DNA from: a bacterium
GTDB taxonomy: Bacteria > Electryoneota > RPQS01
Length of the DNA stretch: 64,000 nucleotides
NCBI GenBank assembly: GCA_016721565.1
Contig: JADKHW010000053.1
Location: 92,731-156,730, forward strand
Direction of reading: 5' to 3'
Shown in pieces: positions 1 through 7,807 of the stretch. The notes under the pieces were generated by a model. The model saw only the letters and a program-made list of their open reading frames with translations, was not told the DNA's origin and ran no database searches. The stretch's first letter is position 1. The number at the start of each line of letters is the position of its first letter. Both the position numbers and the translations under genes were made by a program.

Positions 1-162
1 AACATCATGGGCCAGAAGGTTACTGAACTTGTGAATGGCAATCTGGAAGCTGGACGTCATGTTGTGACGTTTGACGCGACGAGCTTGTCCAGCGGTCTCT
101 ATCTGTACAAGATGGAAGCCAATGGCTTCACGGCTCAGAGCAAGATGATCCTGATGAAGTAG
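1..162 (+). CDS. Exported protein, C-terminal sorting domain only (partial)
   Basis: The window opens inside a gene, and only its last 53 codons are visible before the TAG at 160-162. They encode the second half of a type IX-secretion-like sorting domain: a GQKV turn, an EAGRHVV strand, an SSGLYLYKMEANG strand and the end QSKMILMK. The stretch is almost identical to the end of the protein at 577-3177, so the two are probably tandem paralogues whose tags have been homogenised or recently duplicated. The passenger domain lies outside the window, so no function can be given. In FCB bacteria such domains direct proteins through the outer membrane and are then usually cleaved or attached to the surface. 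Confidence 0.85.
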   Translation, partial: NIMGQKVTELVNGNLEAGRHVVTFDATSLSSGLYLYKMEANGFTAQSKMILMK

Positions 163-193
163 TGCGTGTAACGCACGTCTTGCGCTGACGCGG
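162..193 (+). repeat. REP-like hairpin after the stop codon
   Basis: A small hairpin (GTGCG / CGCAC) directly follows the stop and is followed by TTGCGCTGACGCG. The same layout (hairpin, short spacer, TTGCGCTGACGCG) occurs at 3178-3211 and, inverted, at 22461-22530. It is probably a dispersed palindromic repeat placed at gene 3' ends. Confidence 0.5.
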
Positions 194-229
194 CATTGGC
201 CAAACTTAGTGCAAGTAGTTAGATAGTTT

Positions 230-267
230 AGCGGGCCGGACACGAGATGTCCGGCCCGCTTTTTTTG
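230..267 (+). terminator. Intrinsic terminator
   Basis: A 13-bp GC-rich stem (AGCGGGCCGGACA / TGTCCGGCCCGCT) is followed by a run of T. It ends transcription of the partial gene at 1-162. The same stem recurs after the next gene at 3244-3275. Confidence 0.85.
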
Positions 268-478
268 TGCCGTCGGGTGCCGCTTGGGGTGCTATGGCAG
301 GTCACAAAGAGGATCCCACGGAAAACCTCCCAGAAACATGACCCAAGAGGTCAACATGTCTCAAAACGAATAAAACTGACCCACTAAATATTATTATATG
401 CATGTAATACAGCTTGTTAGGATGGTGACATGGGTCACATTAAATAGGTAGGTGAATAATTGAGTGGAACATAATTTG

Positions 479-507
479 TTGTAATTGCGCTTGACTCGAA
501 GTATATT
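479..507 (+). promoter_or_regulatory. Possible sigma70-like promoter
   Basis: TTGTAA (479-484) and TATATT (502-507) are separated by 17 bases and lie about 70 bases before the ATG at 577, in AT-rich sequence. The rest of the 163-576 gap holds a repeat and a terminator and nothing else recognisable. FCB bacteria may use other promoter consensus sequences, so this call is weak. Confidence 0.3.
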
Positions 508-576
508 AATCCTATTCGTTATAGATAGAGTAGAGCGAGATACGAGTTTTGCAACCAATAATCGTGGAGAGATGAA

Positions 577-3177
577 ATGAAAAGACTAATGACCTTGTGT
601 ATGATGCTGGCCGTCGCCGCAATGGCGTACGCCGGCAAAGTAGAGACGAAAAAGGCCGACGACGTTAAGTCGCCCGCCCTTTCGATTAGCAACACAGAAA
701 TTCCCGTAAATTTGGCCGACAAGATTGCTGATCTTGAAGCCCAGCTTGCAGAATTGCGCGCAACCGGCGGTGACCAGTCGGCTGTTCGTGCCATGCTCGA
801 AAAATATCGCGCGCTTGACCCGCGTGCGCCGCACGGCAATCCTGCTTTGGATCGCCTTTGCACCGAATGCACCCCGGAAAATGCCGACCTCGGCTTTATC
901 GGCAACGTGACCTATGCTTACTTCATCAGTGGCGACTGCGGCACGGATGGCAAGTGGGTAGGCCGCTTTGACGGTGTTCCCGGCACGGTTTACCACTGGG
1001 ACCTTTGCTCGACCGCACCGGGCGCTGGAACGAACGCCGGCTTTGACGCCGTATCTGACTGCGACATTCGTGTTCGCGATGCAGCGTGTACAGAACTTGC
1101 CTATACTGACGGTTTGAGCGGCTGTGTCCCGTCGTGGAGTCCCAACGACTTCCAGTGGACTTGCGTGACTGCCGGTACGTACTACGTGGAAATCATGCCT
1201 TACAGCGGTGGTTGCCTCGGTACTGTTGACATGACGTTCACGATGAACTATTACGGCGCGGGCGTTATGCCTGCTGGCCCGGGCGAAAACTGCTCGACCT
1301 CTTGGAATGTTCCTGGCCTTCCGTTCTCTGACACAGGCAACACTTGCAGTTTTGCCAATGACTATGATGCCGTTTGCCCGTATACTGGCGGCACTGCACC
1401 TGACGTGGCTTACAACTACACCCCGAGCGTTGATCAGACGGTAACCTTTAGCCTTTGCTTGTCCGGCTACGACACGAAGCTCTATATTTATGACGGCGCT
1501 CCGACCCCCGGTGGCCAGATCGCTTGCAATGATGACGCTTCGCCGTGCCCGGGTTCGACCGGTTCATTCCGCTCGTATCTCGAATGTGTCCAGCTCTATG
1601 CCGGACACCGCTACTGCATCATCGTTGACGGCTACGGCAGTTCATGCGGCGACTACGCGCTGACCATGGAAGAATGCGCGGCTTGCGACGTGATCTGCCC
1701 AGTTGGCGCAACGCCAGAAGGCGAAGTCTCCTGCGGCGATGAATACATCGATACGTACAACGGCGGTTGCAATGTCGATCCGGCCGCATTTGGCTCGATT
1801 GCATGTAACGAAGTTATTTGTGGAACGGCTTGGACCTACTTGAATCAAGGCGCGAACTACCGCGATACCGATTGGTATTCGTTTACGGTAACTGAAGACA
1901 TGGACAGCAACCTGTTCTGCGTGACGACTGAATTCTCAGGCTTGTTCTTTATCTTCCCGGCGGCTCCGTGTGCAGACATCAATGGCGGTCTTGTACCTGC
2001 CATCTTCTCTGCCCCCACGCTGCCGTGCGTTGAGCTTTGCTACAACGCTTGCATGCTTCCAGGCGACTACATTGCAATCGTTCTTCCTGCCAACTTCACC
2101 GGCGTGCCGTGTGGTTCGGAATATGTATTGAGCCGCTCTTGCCAGCCGTGCGCAGTGCCGTTCGTTTGCCATTGTGGCGAAGGTGCGAACACGCATTGCA
2201 CGTACGCGACTGACAACACGAGCTACCCGATTGACAGCGCTATCCCGACGACCTGTGTAACGATTAACGTGCCGGTTGAATATCAGATCACTGATCTGAA
2301 TGTTTGCTTGGACATCGTTCACACGTTTGACGGCGACCTTGACATCTTTTTGACTTCGCCGATGGGTACAGTTATCGAACTGACCACGGACAATGGCAGC
2401 AGCGGCCAGAACTTTACGTGCACGACGTTTGATGACGAAGCAGCCACCTCGGTGACGCTCGGCACTGCGCCGTTCTCCGGAAGCTTCTCGCCTGAGACTG
2501 CACTTTCCGCAGTTGACGGCGAAAATGCCGTTGGCGCGTGGGTTCTTTGCATCACCGACGACGCAGGCGGCGACGTTGGCTGGTTAAACTACGTATGCTT
2601 GACGTTCACTTACGACCACATCTTGCCGGTGGCCTTTGGCAGCTTTGACGCTGTTGTTGGCAACGAGCAAGTGACGTTGAATTGGAACACCGAATCCGAA
2701 ACGAGCGTTGCGGGCTTTGAAGTGCTTCGTGACGGCGCAAAGGTTGCGGACGTTGCGGCTCAGAACAGCAGCAGCGGCGCGAACTACAGCTATACCGATG
2801 GCAACTTGACCAATGGCACGACCTATGTGTACACGTTGGTTTCGGTTGACGTCAATGGCGACCGCGTGACGTTGGCAACGCAGTCGGCTACGCCGGTTGC
2901 ATCGTCCGTCGTGAGCGAATATGCATTGCATCAGAACTACCCGAACCCGTTCAACCCGACGACGAACATCGCGTTCGACATGGTTGAAGCCGGTCATGTT
3001 TCGATCAGCATCTTCAACGTGATGGGCCAGAAGGTTGGCGAACTTGTGAATGGTAACATGGAAGCCGGCCGTCATGTTGTGAACTTCGACGCTACGGGCC
3101 TTTCCAGCGGTCTCTATCTGTACAAGATGGAAGCCAACGGCTTTACGGCTCAGAGCAAGATGATCCTGATGAAGTAA
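577..3177 (+). CDS. Large exported surface protein with P-domain, Fn3 and sorting domain
   Basis: This 866-residue protein begins with a signal peptide (MKRLMTLCMMLAVAAMAYA). The N-terminal two thirds form Cys-rich beta modules; residues of about 245-365 resemble bacterial pre-peptidase C-terminal (PPC) domains. Residues about 540-680 match a proprotein-convertase P-domain (FDGDLDIFLTSPMGT, then VGAWVLCITDDAGGDVGWL). A fibronectin-III domain (about 680-775) and a YPNPFNPTTNI sorting domain (about 784-866) follow. No protease or other catalytic domain is evident, so an adhesive or structural surface role is inferred. The ATG at 577 has a GGAGAG Shine-Dalgarno. The tail is almost the same as that of the partial gene at 1-162, and the frame is intact despite the many broken genes elsewhere. 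Confidence 0.9.
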   Translation: MKRLMTLCMMLAVAAMAYAGKVETKKADDVKSPALSISNTEIPVNLADKIADLEAQLAELRATGGDQSAVRAMLEKYRALDPRAPHGNPALDRLCTECTPENADLGFIGNVTYAYFISGDCGTDGKWVGRFDGVPGTVYHWDLCSTAPGAGTNAGFDAVSDCDIRVRDAACTELAYTDGLSGCVPSWSPNDFQWTCVTAGTYYVEIMPYSGGCLGTVDMTFTMNYYGAGVMPAGPGENCSTSWNVPGLPFSDTGNTCSFANDYDAVCPYTGGTAPDVAYNYTPSVDQTVTFSLCLSGYDTKLYIYDGAPTPGGQIACNDDASPCPGSTGSFRSYLECVQLYAGHRYCIIVDGYGSSCGDYALTMEECAACDVICPVGATPEGEVSCGDEYIDTYNGGCNVDPAAFGSIACNEVICGTAWTYLNQGANYRDTDWYSFTVTEDMDSNLFCVTTEFSGLFFIFPAAPCADINGGLVPAIFSAPTLPCVELCYNACMLPGDYIAIVLPANFTGVPCGSEYVLSRSCQPCAVPFVCHCGEGANTHCTYATDNTSYPIDSAIPTTCVTINVPVEYQITDLNVCLDIVHTFDGDLDIFLTSPMGTVIELTTDNGSSGQNFTCTTFDDEAATSVTLGTAPFSGSFSPETALSAVDGENAVGAWVLCITDDAGGDVGWLNYVCLTFTYDHILPVAFGSFDAVVGNEQVTLNWNTESETSVAGFEVLRDGAKVADVAAQNSSSGANYSYTDGNLTNGTTYVYTLVSVDVNGDRVTLATQSATPVASSVVSEYALHQNYPNPFNPTTNIAFDMVEAGHVSISIFNVMGQKVGELVNGNMEAGRHVVNFDATGLSSGLYLYKMEANGFTAQSKMILMK

Positions 3178-3211
3178 CCAGCGTGCACGCTGGACCCATT
3201 GCGCTGACGCG
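3178..3211 (+). repeat. REP-like hairpin repeat
   Basis: CCAGCGTGCACGCTGG, a perfect palindrome, starts right after the TAA stop and is followed by TTGCGCTGACGCG. The copy after the redoxin gene (22461-22530, minus strand) has nearly the same sequence in the same place after its stop. Confidence 0.55.
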
Positions 3212-3243
3212 AAAGCATCAGTAATTTGGGTGGATTTGTAATT

Positions 3244-3275
3244 AAGCGGGCCGGACAGTTTTGTCCGGCCCGCTT
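3244..3275 (+). terminator. Terminator-like hairpin
   Basis: The stem AAGCGGGCCGGACA / TGTCCGGCCCGCTT repeats the stem at 230-267, but the 3' side lacks a long T run. It marks the end of the exported-protein gene and lies about 80 bases before nfo. Confidence 0.6.
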
Positions 3276-3353
3276 ATGTTTTCTGCTAAAAGGGAGTTGC
3301 AACTCGAAGCGGCAGTTGTTACCTTGACGGAAACACAATTAACGGGAGAAGCT

Positions 3354-4190
3354 ATGTTATTCGGTGCGCATACATCTACGGCAGGGGGGCTTTATAAGGC
3401 CTTTGAATGGGGGACGGAGTTCGGCTGTGAGTCGATTCAGATATTTACGAAGAGCCAGCTTCAGTGGAAAGGGAAGGATATTGAACCTGAAGCCATTATC
3501 CAGTGGTTTGAGGCTTGGGAAGAGGCGGGTGAGCCGCCGGTGTTTGTGCATGACAGCTATTTGATAAATCTATCTTCACCGGACGAAGAGCATCGCAAGA
3601 AATCGGTGGATGGGTTTGTGGATGAACTGGAACGCGCGTCACTGTTGGGGATACCGTGGGTGAACACACATCCGGGATCCCACAAGGGATCGGGCGAAGA
3701 GCCTGGATTAGAGAATTGTGCGAAATCGTTGAAAGAAGTGCTCGCGCGAACGGAAGATCTGGGAGTGGGGATTTTACTTGAGACGACTGCAGGGCAGGGG
3801 GGGGACTTGGGAGCGAAGTTTGAGCACTTGGGTTATCTGATCAAGGCTTGCAATCAAGATGAGCGAATGGGTGTGTGTGTGGATACGTGCCATATCTTTT
3901 CGGCGGGATATGATTTTCGCACACCTGAGACTTATGCCGCCACATGGAAAGAGTTTGAAGCTAAGGTTGGTTTGAAATATCTGCGGGCATTTCATTTGAA
4001 CGATTCCAAATTTGAATGCGGGCAGCATCGTGACAGGCATGCGGCAATCGGTAAAGGGTTTATTGGATTGTCTGGATTCAAACTGTTGGCAACGGATCCG
4101 AGATTTTTGGATTTGCCGGGGACGACTGAGTTGCCGGATGAGGATACGCCGTCGAGTATTGCGACATTGAAACGACTGCGAGATGAGTAA
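3354..4190 (+). CDS. nfo: Endonuclease IV (AP endonuclease)
   Basis: This 278-residue protein belongs to the AP endonuclease family 2 TIM-barrel enzymes, which cut DNA 5' to abasic sites in base-excision repair and bind three Zn ions. Visible metal-ligand motifs are FVHDSY (about 63), NTHPGSH (about 103), LLETTAGQG, the signature VDTCHIFSAGYDF (about 176-188), HLNDSK (about 213), HRDRHAAIGKG (about 225) and a C-terminal TTELP glutamate. An upstream in-frame TTG at 3261 exists, but the protein family begins at MLFGAHTSTAGG, and the ATG at 3354 follows GGGAGA, so this start was chosen. A G8 tract at 3797-3804 lies inside the frame and is in phase. Confidence 0.95.
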   Translation: MLFGAHTSTAGGLYKAFEWGTEFGCESIQIFTKSQLQWKGKDIEPEAIIQWFEAWEEAGEPPVFVHDSYLINLSSPDEEHRKKSVDGFVDELERASLLGIPWVNTHPGSHKGSGEEPGLENCAKSLKEVLARTEDLGVGILLETTAGQGGDLGAKFEHLGYLIKACNQDERMGVCVDTCHIFSAGYDFRTPETYAATWKEFEAKVGLKYLRAFHLNDSKFECGQHRDRHAAIGKGFIGLSGFKLLATDPRFLDLPGTTELPDEDTPSSIATLKRLRDE

Positions 4191-4191
4191 C

Positions 4192-4228
4192 AAAAAGGGC
4201 CGCACAAATTGTGCGGCCCTTTTTTTTC
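4192..4228. terminator. Bidirectional intrinsic terminator
   Basis: AAAAAGGGCCGCACAA / TTGTGCGGCCCTTTTTTTT forms a strong stem flanked by A and T runs between the convergent nfo gene and the cupredoxin gene. It can serve both strands. Confidence 0.9.
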
Positions 4229-4241
4229 AAACCAATATCCG

Positions 4242-5108
4242 TTACGGCGTGCAGTCTTGAATGACGACGAATAAGAGTTCACTGGACAGGCCATTGATCA
4301 ATGTGGTAGCTTGACCGATTGAAACGACATCAACACCGGCCGTCAATGTCCAACCGGGGCCCGGCGGGGTGGTTGCGAGTGTGGGATCGGGAGTTGAGTA
4401 GATATCGTAATGTCCGACTTGCGGAGCTTGCCAATAGAGACGAACTTGGTCATCCGCGTCCCAGATAATTGTCAGATCGGTTGGATCGAGACAGGGCGGC
4501 GGAGGTGGAGCGAGCACTGTCACCGTTCCAGTCATACCAAAACTACCGTGAATATCACATTGGTAATTGTAAGTACCAAGCAACGGAGCAGTGAACCGTT
4601 TGTCATACGTGAATGCGGAAGATGTCGGTGCGCCGCTGTAGAAAACGGTATCAGGGGTGCCACCGTTCTCGCGTACATTGTGTAAGCCGCCTGCCGGTTT
4701 AGACCAGCGGACCGTATCTCCTTGTTGGATGGTCACATTCGCGGGTGAGAATGATGTGCCTACCAAATTGACAACTTTCAGTCCGCGCACGGTGACGGTA
4801 CCGACCATGCCTAAGTCGCCATGCACTTCGCAGTGGTAGTTATAAACTCCGATTAGCGGCGAGTTGAAGACGAACTCATACACGTACGGACTGCTGTTAG
4901 GCTCACCACTACGGAAAACAGGGATTGCACTGGTTTCAGCAATGTTGTGAAACGCTGCATCAGTCTTATTCCATCTGACGGTGTCGCCGTGCGAGACAGT
5001 GACATTGGCCGGAGAAAAAGTTAGTCCGGACACCGTAACGGTTACGACGGTGGCCAAACTCTGGCTAACCAAACACAAAACAAGTAGTATCCCAAGTCTG
5101 TTCATCAT
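4242..5108 (-). CDS. Exported protein with two type-1 copper (cupredoxin) domains
   Basis: The protein has 288 residues: a signal peptide (about 1-20), two plastocyanin-like cupredoxin domains (about 22-110 and 112-200) and a C-terminal Fn3-like region after a PPPPP linker. Each domain shows a full set of type-1 copper ligands. The first has AAFHNI and YHCEVHGDLGM; the second has GGLHNV and YQCDIHGSFGM. These supply His, Cys, His and Met. A role in periplasmic or surface electron transfer or copper binding is inferred. There is no sorting domain. Two ATGs lie at 5108 and 5105; AGGAGG ends six bases before the second, which is the better placed start. A paralogous single domain occurs in the broken gene at 20053-21223. 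Confidence 0.88.
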   Translation of the reverse strand: MMNRLGILLVLCLVSQSLATVVTVTVSGLTFSPANVTVSHGDTVRWNKTDAAFHNIAETSAIPVFRSGEPNSSPYVYEFVFNSPLIGVYNYHCEVHGDLGMVGTVTVRGLKVVNLVGTSFSPANVTIQQGDTVRWSKPAGGLHNVRENGGTPDTVFYSGAPTSSAFTYDKRFTAPLLGTYNYQCDIHGSFGMTGTVTVLAPPPPPCLDPTDLTIIWDADDQVRLYWQAPQVGHYDIYSTPDPTLATTPPGPGWTLTAGVDVVSIGQATTLINGLSSELLFVVIQDCTP

Positions 5109-5230
5109 TTGCCTCCTGTGGCAGAATTAAAGTTCGCAAATTCAAGAAGGCTCTCCCGTGCGGATTCACCCGCACCCTTACATATTGCGATAGTTGACTA
5201 AAATTGTCAAGTATTATGATGAACTAAATG

Positions 5231-5258
5231 AAAAAAGCCCGCAGTGTTGCGGGCTTTC
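5231..5258 (-). terminator. Intrinsic terminator
   Basis: On the minus strand GCCCGCA-ACAC-TGCGGGC is followed by six T. It lies just downstream of the monoheme/barrel gene. Confidence 0.85.
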
Positions 5259-5276
5259 AACATTACAGAAGTCTAA

Positions 5277-6581
5277 CTAAAAGAAGAGATGCAATTGGGC
5301 TTCGATCTGCTTTTTGTTACGGGTCTGTTTAATTACCCCGCCCGGGACAAACTGATTGGGAATGTCCTCGGATGAGTACAATCTATGCTTCAGTGAAACT
5401 TCTACCCAGGGTAAGACGTATGACGTGACTCCAATTGTTGTCCGTTCGGCTTCTCCAGCTACGGAAGAGGTCTCGGCATTGTCCAGCCAGTCGTACGCTC
5501 CGAGTACCCAAATCCCTTGATATGCCATGATCTCAAGCTGGGCCGTCGCAAACGCGCTTGTAACTTCAAACGGAACAGGAGTCCAAGTCTCAGGTGTTAC
5601 CCAATTCTTGCGATCATATTCAATCAACAGGGAGGTTGCGAGCCAACCAAAGTTTGAGGCTCCATTGCCTGTACCCATTTTGTCGTGAATACCCTCGAAG
5701 GCCAATCCGCCAAAAGCACCCCATGACGTAGTTTTCCCAGCCGCGAATGGAAAGCTGGTTTCAGGATCGATGGCCTTGCCGGGGGAGTGCATCCAGCTTC
5801 CGCCTGCGGAAATCACCCATTTGTTAGCAAAGGGCAGCCGCCGCTGGCCATAGGTGCGGGCAACCCAGCGTTTCTGCTGGTCGCGGTCCATGGGGATATT
5901 GGACTGTCCGGCAGTGTAGGAGCCGCTGATGTCGAAACCGCCGATGCGGGTTCCGCTCTCGAGGCCCACGCCATAGTAGGGAGGAGCCGGCGAGCTAAAA
6001 GCCCCGCCGTCGAAGCCGTTCAACAAGCCTGTGCGGACGTATGAAGTATGGTCGGCGAAACGAATACCGTAATTTTCTTGGAATTGGCCGCCCTTAGCCC
6101 AACCTTTGAAGCCCTTCAGATTAGCCAAGCCGTAAACCTCCATGCGGCCAGTGGCATCGGACACGCCGCGAGAAATGTAGAGCATGAACTGCTCTGTGGG
6201 GCGAATCTGGAGATAGATGTTGCCTTCCATCTGAGCGGTTGTACCGGTATTGGTCGAAAAGGCATCGGAGAGTCCGGCTTCAACACTATCAGATTGGGTA
6301 TTCGTGGCCAGCCAAATGGTGCGGAGGTCAGCGCCGATGGTGACGGTCTCGGACAGCTTGGGCTTGATCTTCTCGATAGTTGCGAAACTCACCGGCTTGA
6401 CGGGTAGGTATTGCGGGCCGAAGAACTGGCTGCCGTACAGCTCGCGGATGCCGTTGCCTGTGGGGTTGGCGTGGCAGAGGAAACAGCTTTGGCCGAAGAG
6501 CGCGCTGTACTGGGGGCGGGCGCTGGCGGTCGAGACGATCAGGGCACAGAAGAGAAGTATTATCAAGGTTGGTTTGCGCAT
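5277..6581 (-). CDS. Monoheme cytochrome fused to outer-membrane beta-barrel
   Basis: The protein has 434 residues from the ATG at 6581, chosen because it opens a clear signal peptide (MRKPTLIILLFCALIVSTASA) behind a GGAAAGG site; the frame stays open 20 codons further upstream. Right after the signal peptide a single CFLCH haem-c motif (Cys33, Cys36, His37) is followed by HANPTGNG. The rest is alternating amphipathic strands rich in aromatic, Gly and Thr residues and ends in LHLFF, a terminal Phe typical of outer-membrane barrels. An electron-conduit or porin role at the outer membrane is inferred. I do not recognise a named family. A terminator follows, and the gene diverges from dapF. Confidence 0.75.
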   Translation of the reverse strand: MRKPTLIILLFCALIVSTASARPQYSALFGQSCFLCHANPTGNGIRELYGSQFFGPQYLPVKPVSFATIEKIKPKLSETVTIGADLRTIWLATNTQSDSVEAGLSDAFSTNTGTTAQMEGNIYLQIRPTEQFMLYISRGVSDATGRMEVYGLANLKGFKGWAKGGQFQENYGIRFADHTSYVRTGLLNGFDGGAFSSPAPPYYGVGLESGTRIGGFDISGSYTAGQSNIPMDRDQQKRWVARTYGQRRLPFANKWVISAGGSWMHSPGKAIDPETSFPFAAGKTTSWGAFGGLAFEGIHDKMGTGNGASNFGWLATSLLIEYDRKNWVTPETWTPVPFEVTSAFATAQLEIMAYQGIWVLGAYDWLDNAETSSVAGEAERTTIGVTSYVLPWVEVSLKHRLYSSEDIPNQFVPGGVIKQTRNKKQIEAQLHLFF

Positions 6582-6734
6582 GCAGGTGCCTTTCCGAGCG
6601 GAGAATAACCTAAAGTTCTTTGAATTCATAGCAATATACATAACCTGAATTAGGGGTGCAAGACTGTTTGCCTCCTTGCCGAAAAGCCGCTATATTGTGG
6701 TTTCTACTCAAATTGGCTCCCGTTTCATCCGGCT

Positions 6735-7715
6735 ATGAAATTCTCCAAATACCATGGTCTCGGGAACGACTTCCTGTTGTTCGACTCCCGTGACGACGCC
6801 CCGCAATCGTATTTTACTCCTGACCGTGTTCGTTTTTTATGCCGCCGTCAAACCGGAATCGGGGCTGACGGAATCTTGTTGAGGACAGATTGTGACAAAG
6901 CTCACCATCGGATGTGGTTGTGGAATGCCGACGGCTCGACTGCTGAGATTTCGGGCAATGGGCTGAGATGCTTTGTTTTGTTTTTGCAAGATCAGGGTTA
7001 CGACGTTTCAGGAGAGTTCACGATTGAAACGGGTGGCGGAATTCAGAAAGCAAGAATCGTCGGGGATCATGTTGTGGAAACGACGATGCCCGCACCGGAT
7101 TTTGTGAAAGCGGGCGCTCCGCAGACTTTGCATTTGACATCGGTGGATCAAAGTTTTGACGTGCTCTCCGTTAACGTCGGAAATCCGCACGGTGTGATCT
7201 TCGGGCCGAAGCGCGAGATTCCGTTTGCAGAAAAATACGGGCCGAGCTTGGAGAAGAATCCGGCGTTTCCGCACGGTGCGAATATCGAGTTTGTCAATGT
7301 GATGAGCCGCGACTCGTGCAACTTGGTGGTGTGGGAGCGCGGCGCGGGGATTACGCTCGCGTGCGGATCGGGTTCGGTTGCCACGGCATGCGCGGGTTGC
7401 GCGGTCGGCCATTTTGATTTTGACAAGCCGATTGCGGTGCATCAGCCCGGCGGCGCGCTGCATATTACCGTTGCCAAGGATTTCAAGGAGATTCGGCAGC
7501 GGAGTATTGCTGAGAAGGTTTTTGAGGGGTTGTTTAGGGGATGGGGCAATCACCAGAAAACTCTACGGTTGCAGGAGTTTGATTACAGCAATCATAGAGC
7601 GTATTTCTTGACGTGTTGCACGAAATGGCGTGCCTATCTCTTTGGAGAAGTCCGCAACGGCGAAGTGCTTTTGAATGCTGCCGGTAAAATGATAGATGAT
7701 CAATGGCGGTCGTGA
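6735..7715 (+). CDS. dapF: Diaminopimelate epimerase with foreign C-terminal tail
   Basis: DapF interconverts LL- and meso-diaminopimelate for lysine and peptidoglycan synthesis. Family features are KYHGLGNDF at the start, GIGADGIL, NADGS, NVGNPHGVIF and ERGAGITLACGSGS. The second catalytic cysteine is present (Cys210 in LACGSG). The first is not: the usual CGNG reads SGNG, with Ser73 at the exact position of the E. coli catalytic Cys73. The normal domain ends near residue 272. The last 50 or so residues (FDYSNHRAYFLTCCTKWRA onward) match the N-terminus of Y1/RAYT-type transposases rather than DapF, so an insertion seems to have replaced the natural end. The gene leads a packed operon with dapL. 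Confidence 0.9.
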   Translation: MKFSKYHGLGNDFLLFDSRDDAPQSYFTPDRVRFLCRRQTGIGADGILLRTDCDKAHHRMWLWNADGSTAEISGNGLRCFVLFLQDQGYDVSGEFTIETGGGIQKARIVGDHVVETTMPAPDFVKAGAPQTLHLTSVDQSFDVLSVNVGNPHGVIFGPKREIPFAEKYGPSLEKNPAFPHGANIEFVNVMSRDSCNLVVWERGAGITLACGSGSVATACAGCAVGHFDFDKPIAVHQPGGALHITVAKDFKEIRQRSIAEKVFEGLFRGWGNHQKTLRLQEFDYSNHRAYFLTCCTKWRAYLFGEVRNGEVLLNAAGKMIDDQWRS

Positions 7716-7776
7716 GCTCTATCACCCAAGGATAAATTCGAGCGATGTTGTGATGCCCAATCACTTCACGCACATT
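7556..7776 (+). mobile_element. RAYT (REP-associated Y1 transposase) fragment
   Basis: In the dapF frame, 7556-7712 encodes a typical RAYT N-terminus (LRLQEFDYSNHRAYFLTCCT, LFGEVRNGEVLLNAAG, IDDQW). After the dapF stop the similarity continues in another frame from 7714: ELYHPRINSSDVVMPNHFTH, which resembles the MPNHFHG HUH motif of the family although the second HUH-type position is altered. The catalytic Tyr region is absent. This is therefore a short, frameshifted remnant wedged between dapF and dapL. No flanking terminal repeats could be defined. Confidence 0.75.
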
Positions 7777-7807
7777 GCCCAGCCGGAACCAGATGTAGCG
7801 GCTACCT

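Noticed and set aside
3261..3353. Upstream TTG extension of endonuclease IV
   Set aside because: It would start inside the preceding terminator hairpin, and the family begins at the ATG at 3354 behind a good ribosome-binding site.
5146..5178. Possible riboswitch in the leader of the double-cupredoxin gene
   Set aside because: The GGGTGC...GGGAGAGCC pattern does not fit the glycine, cyclic-di-GMP or cobalamin riboswitch consensus sequences.
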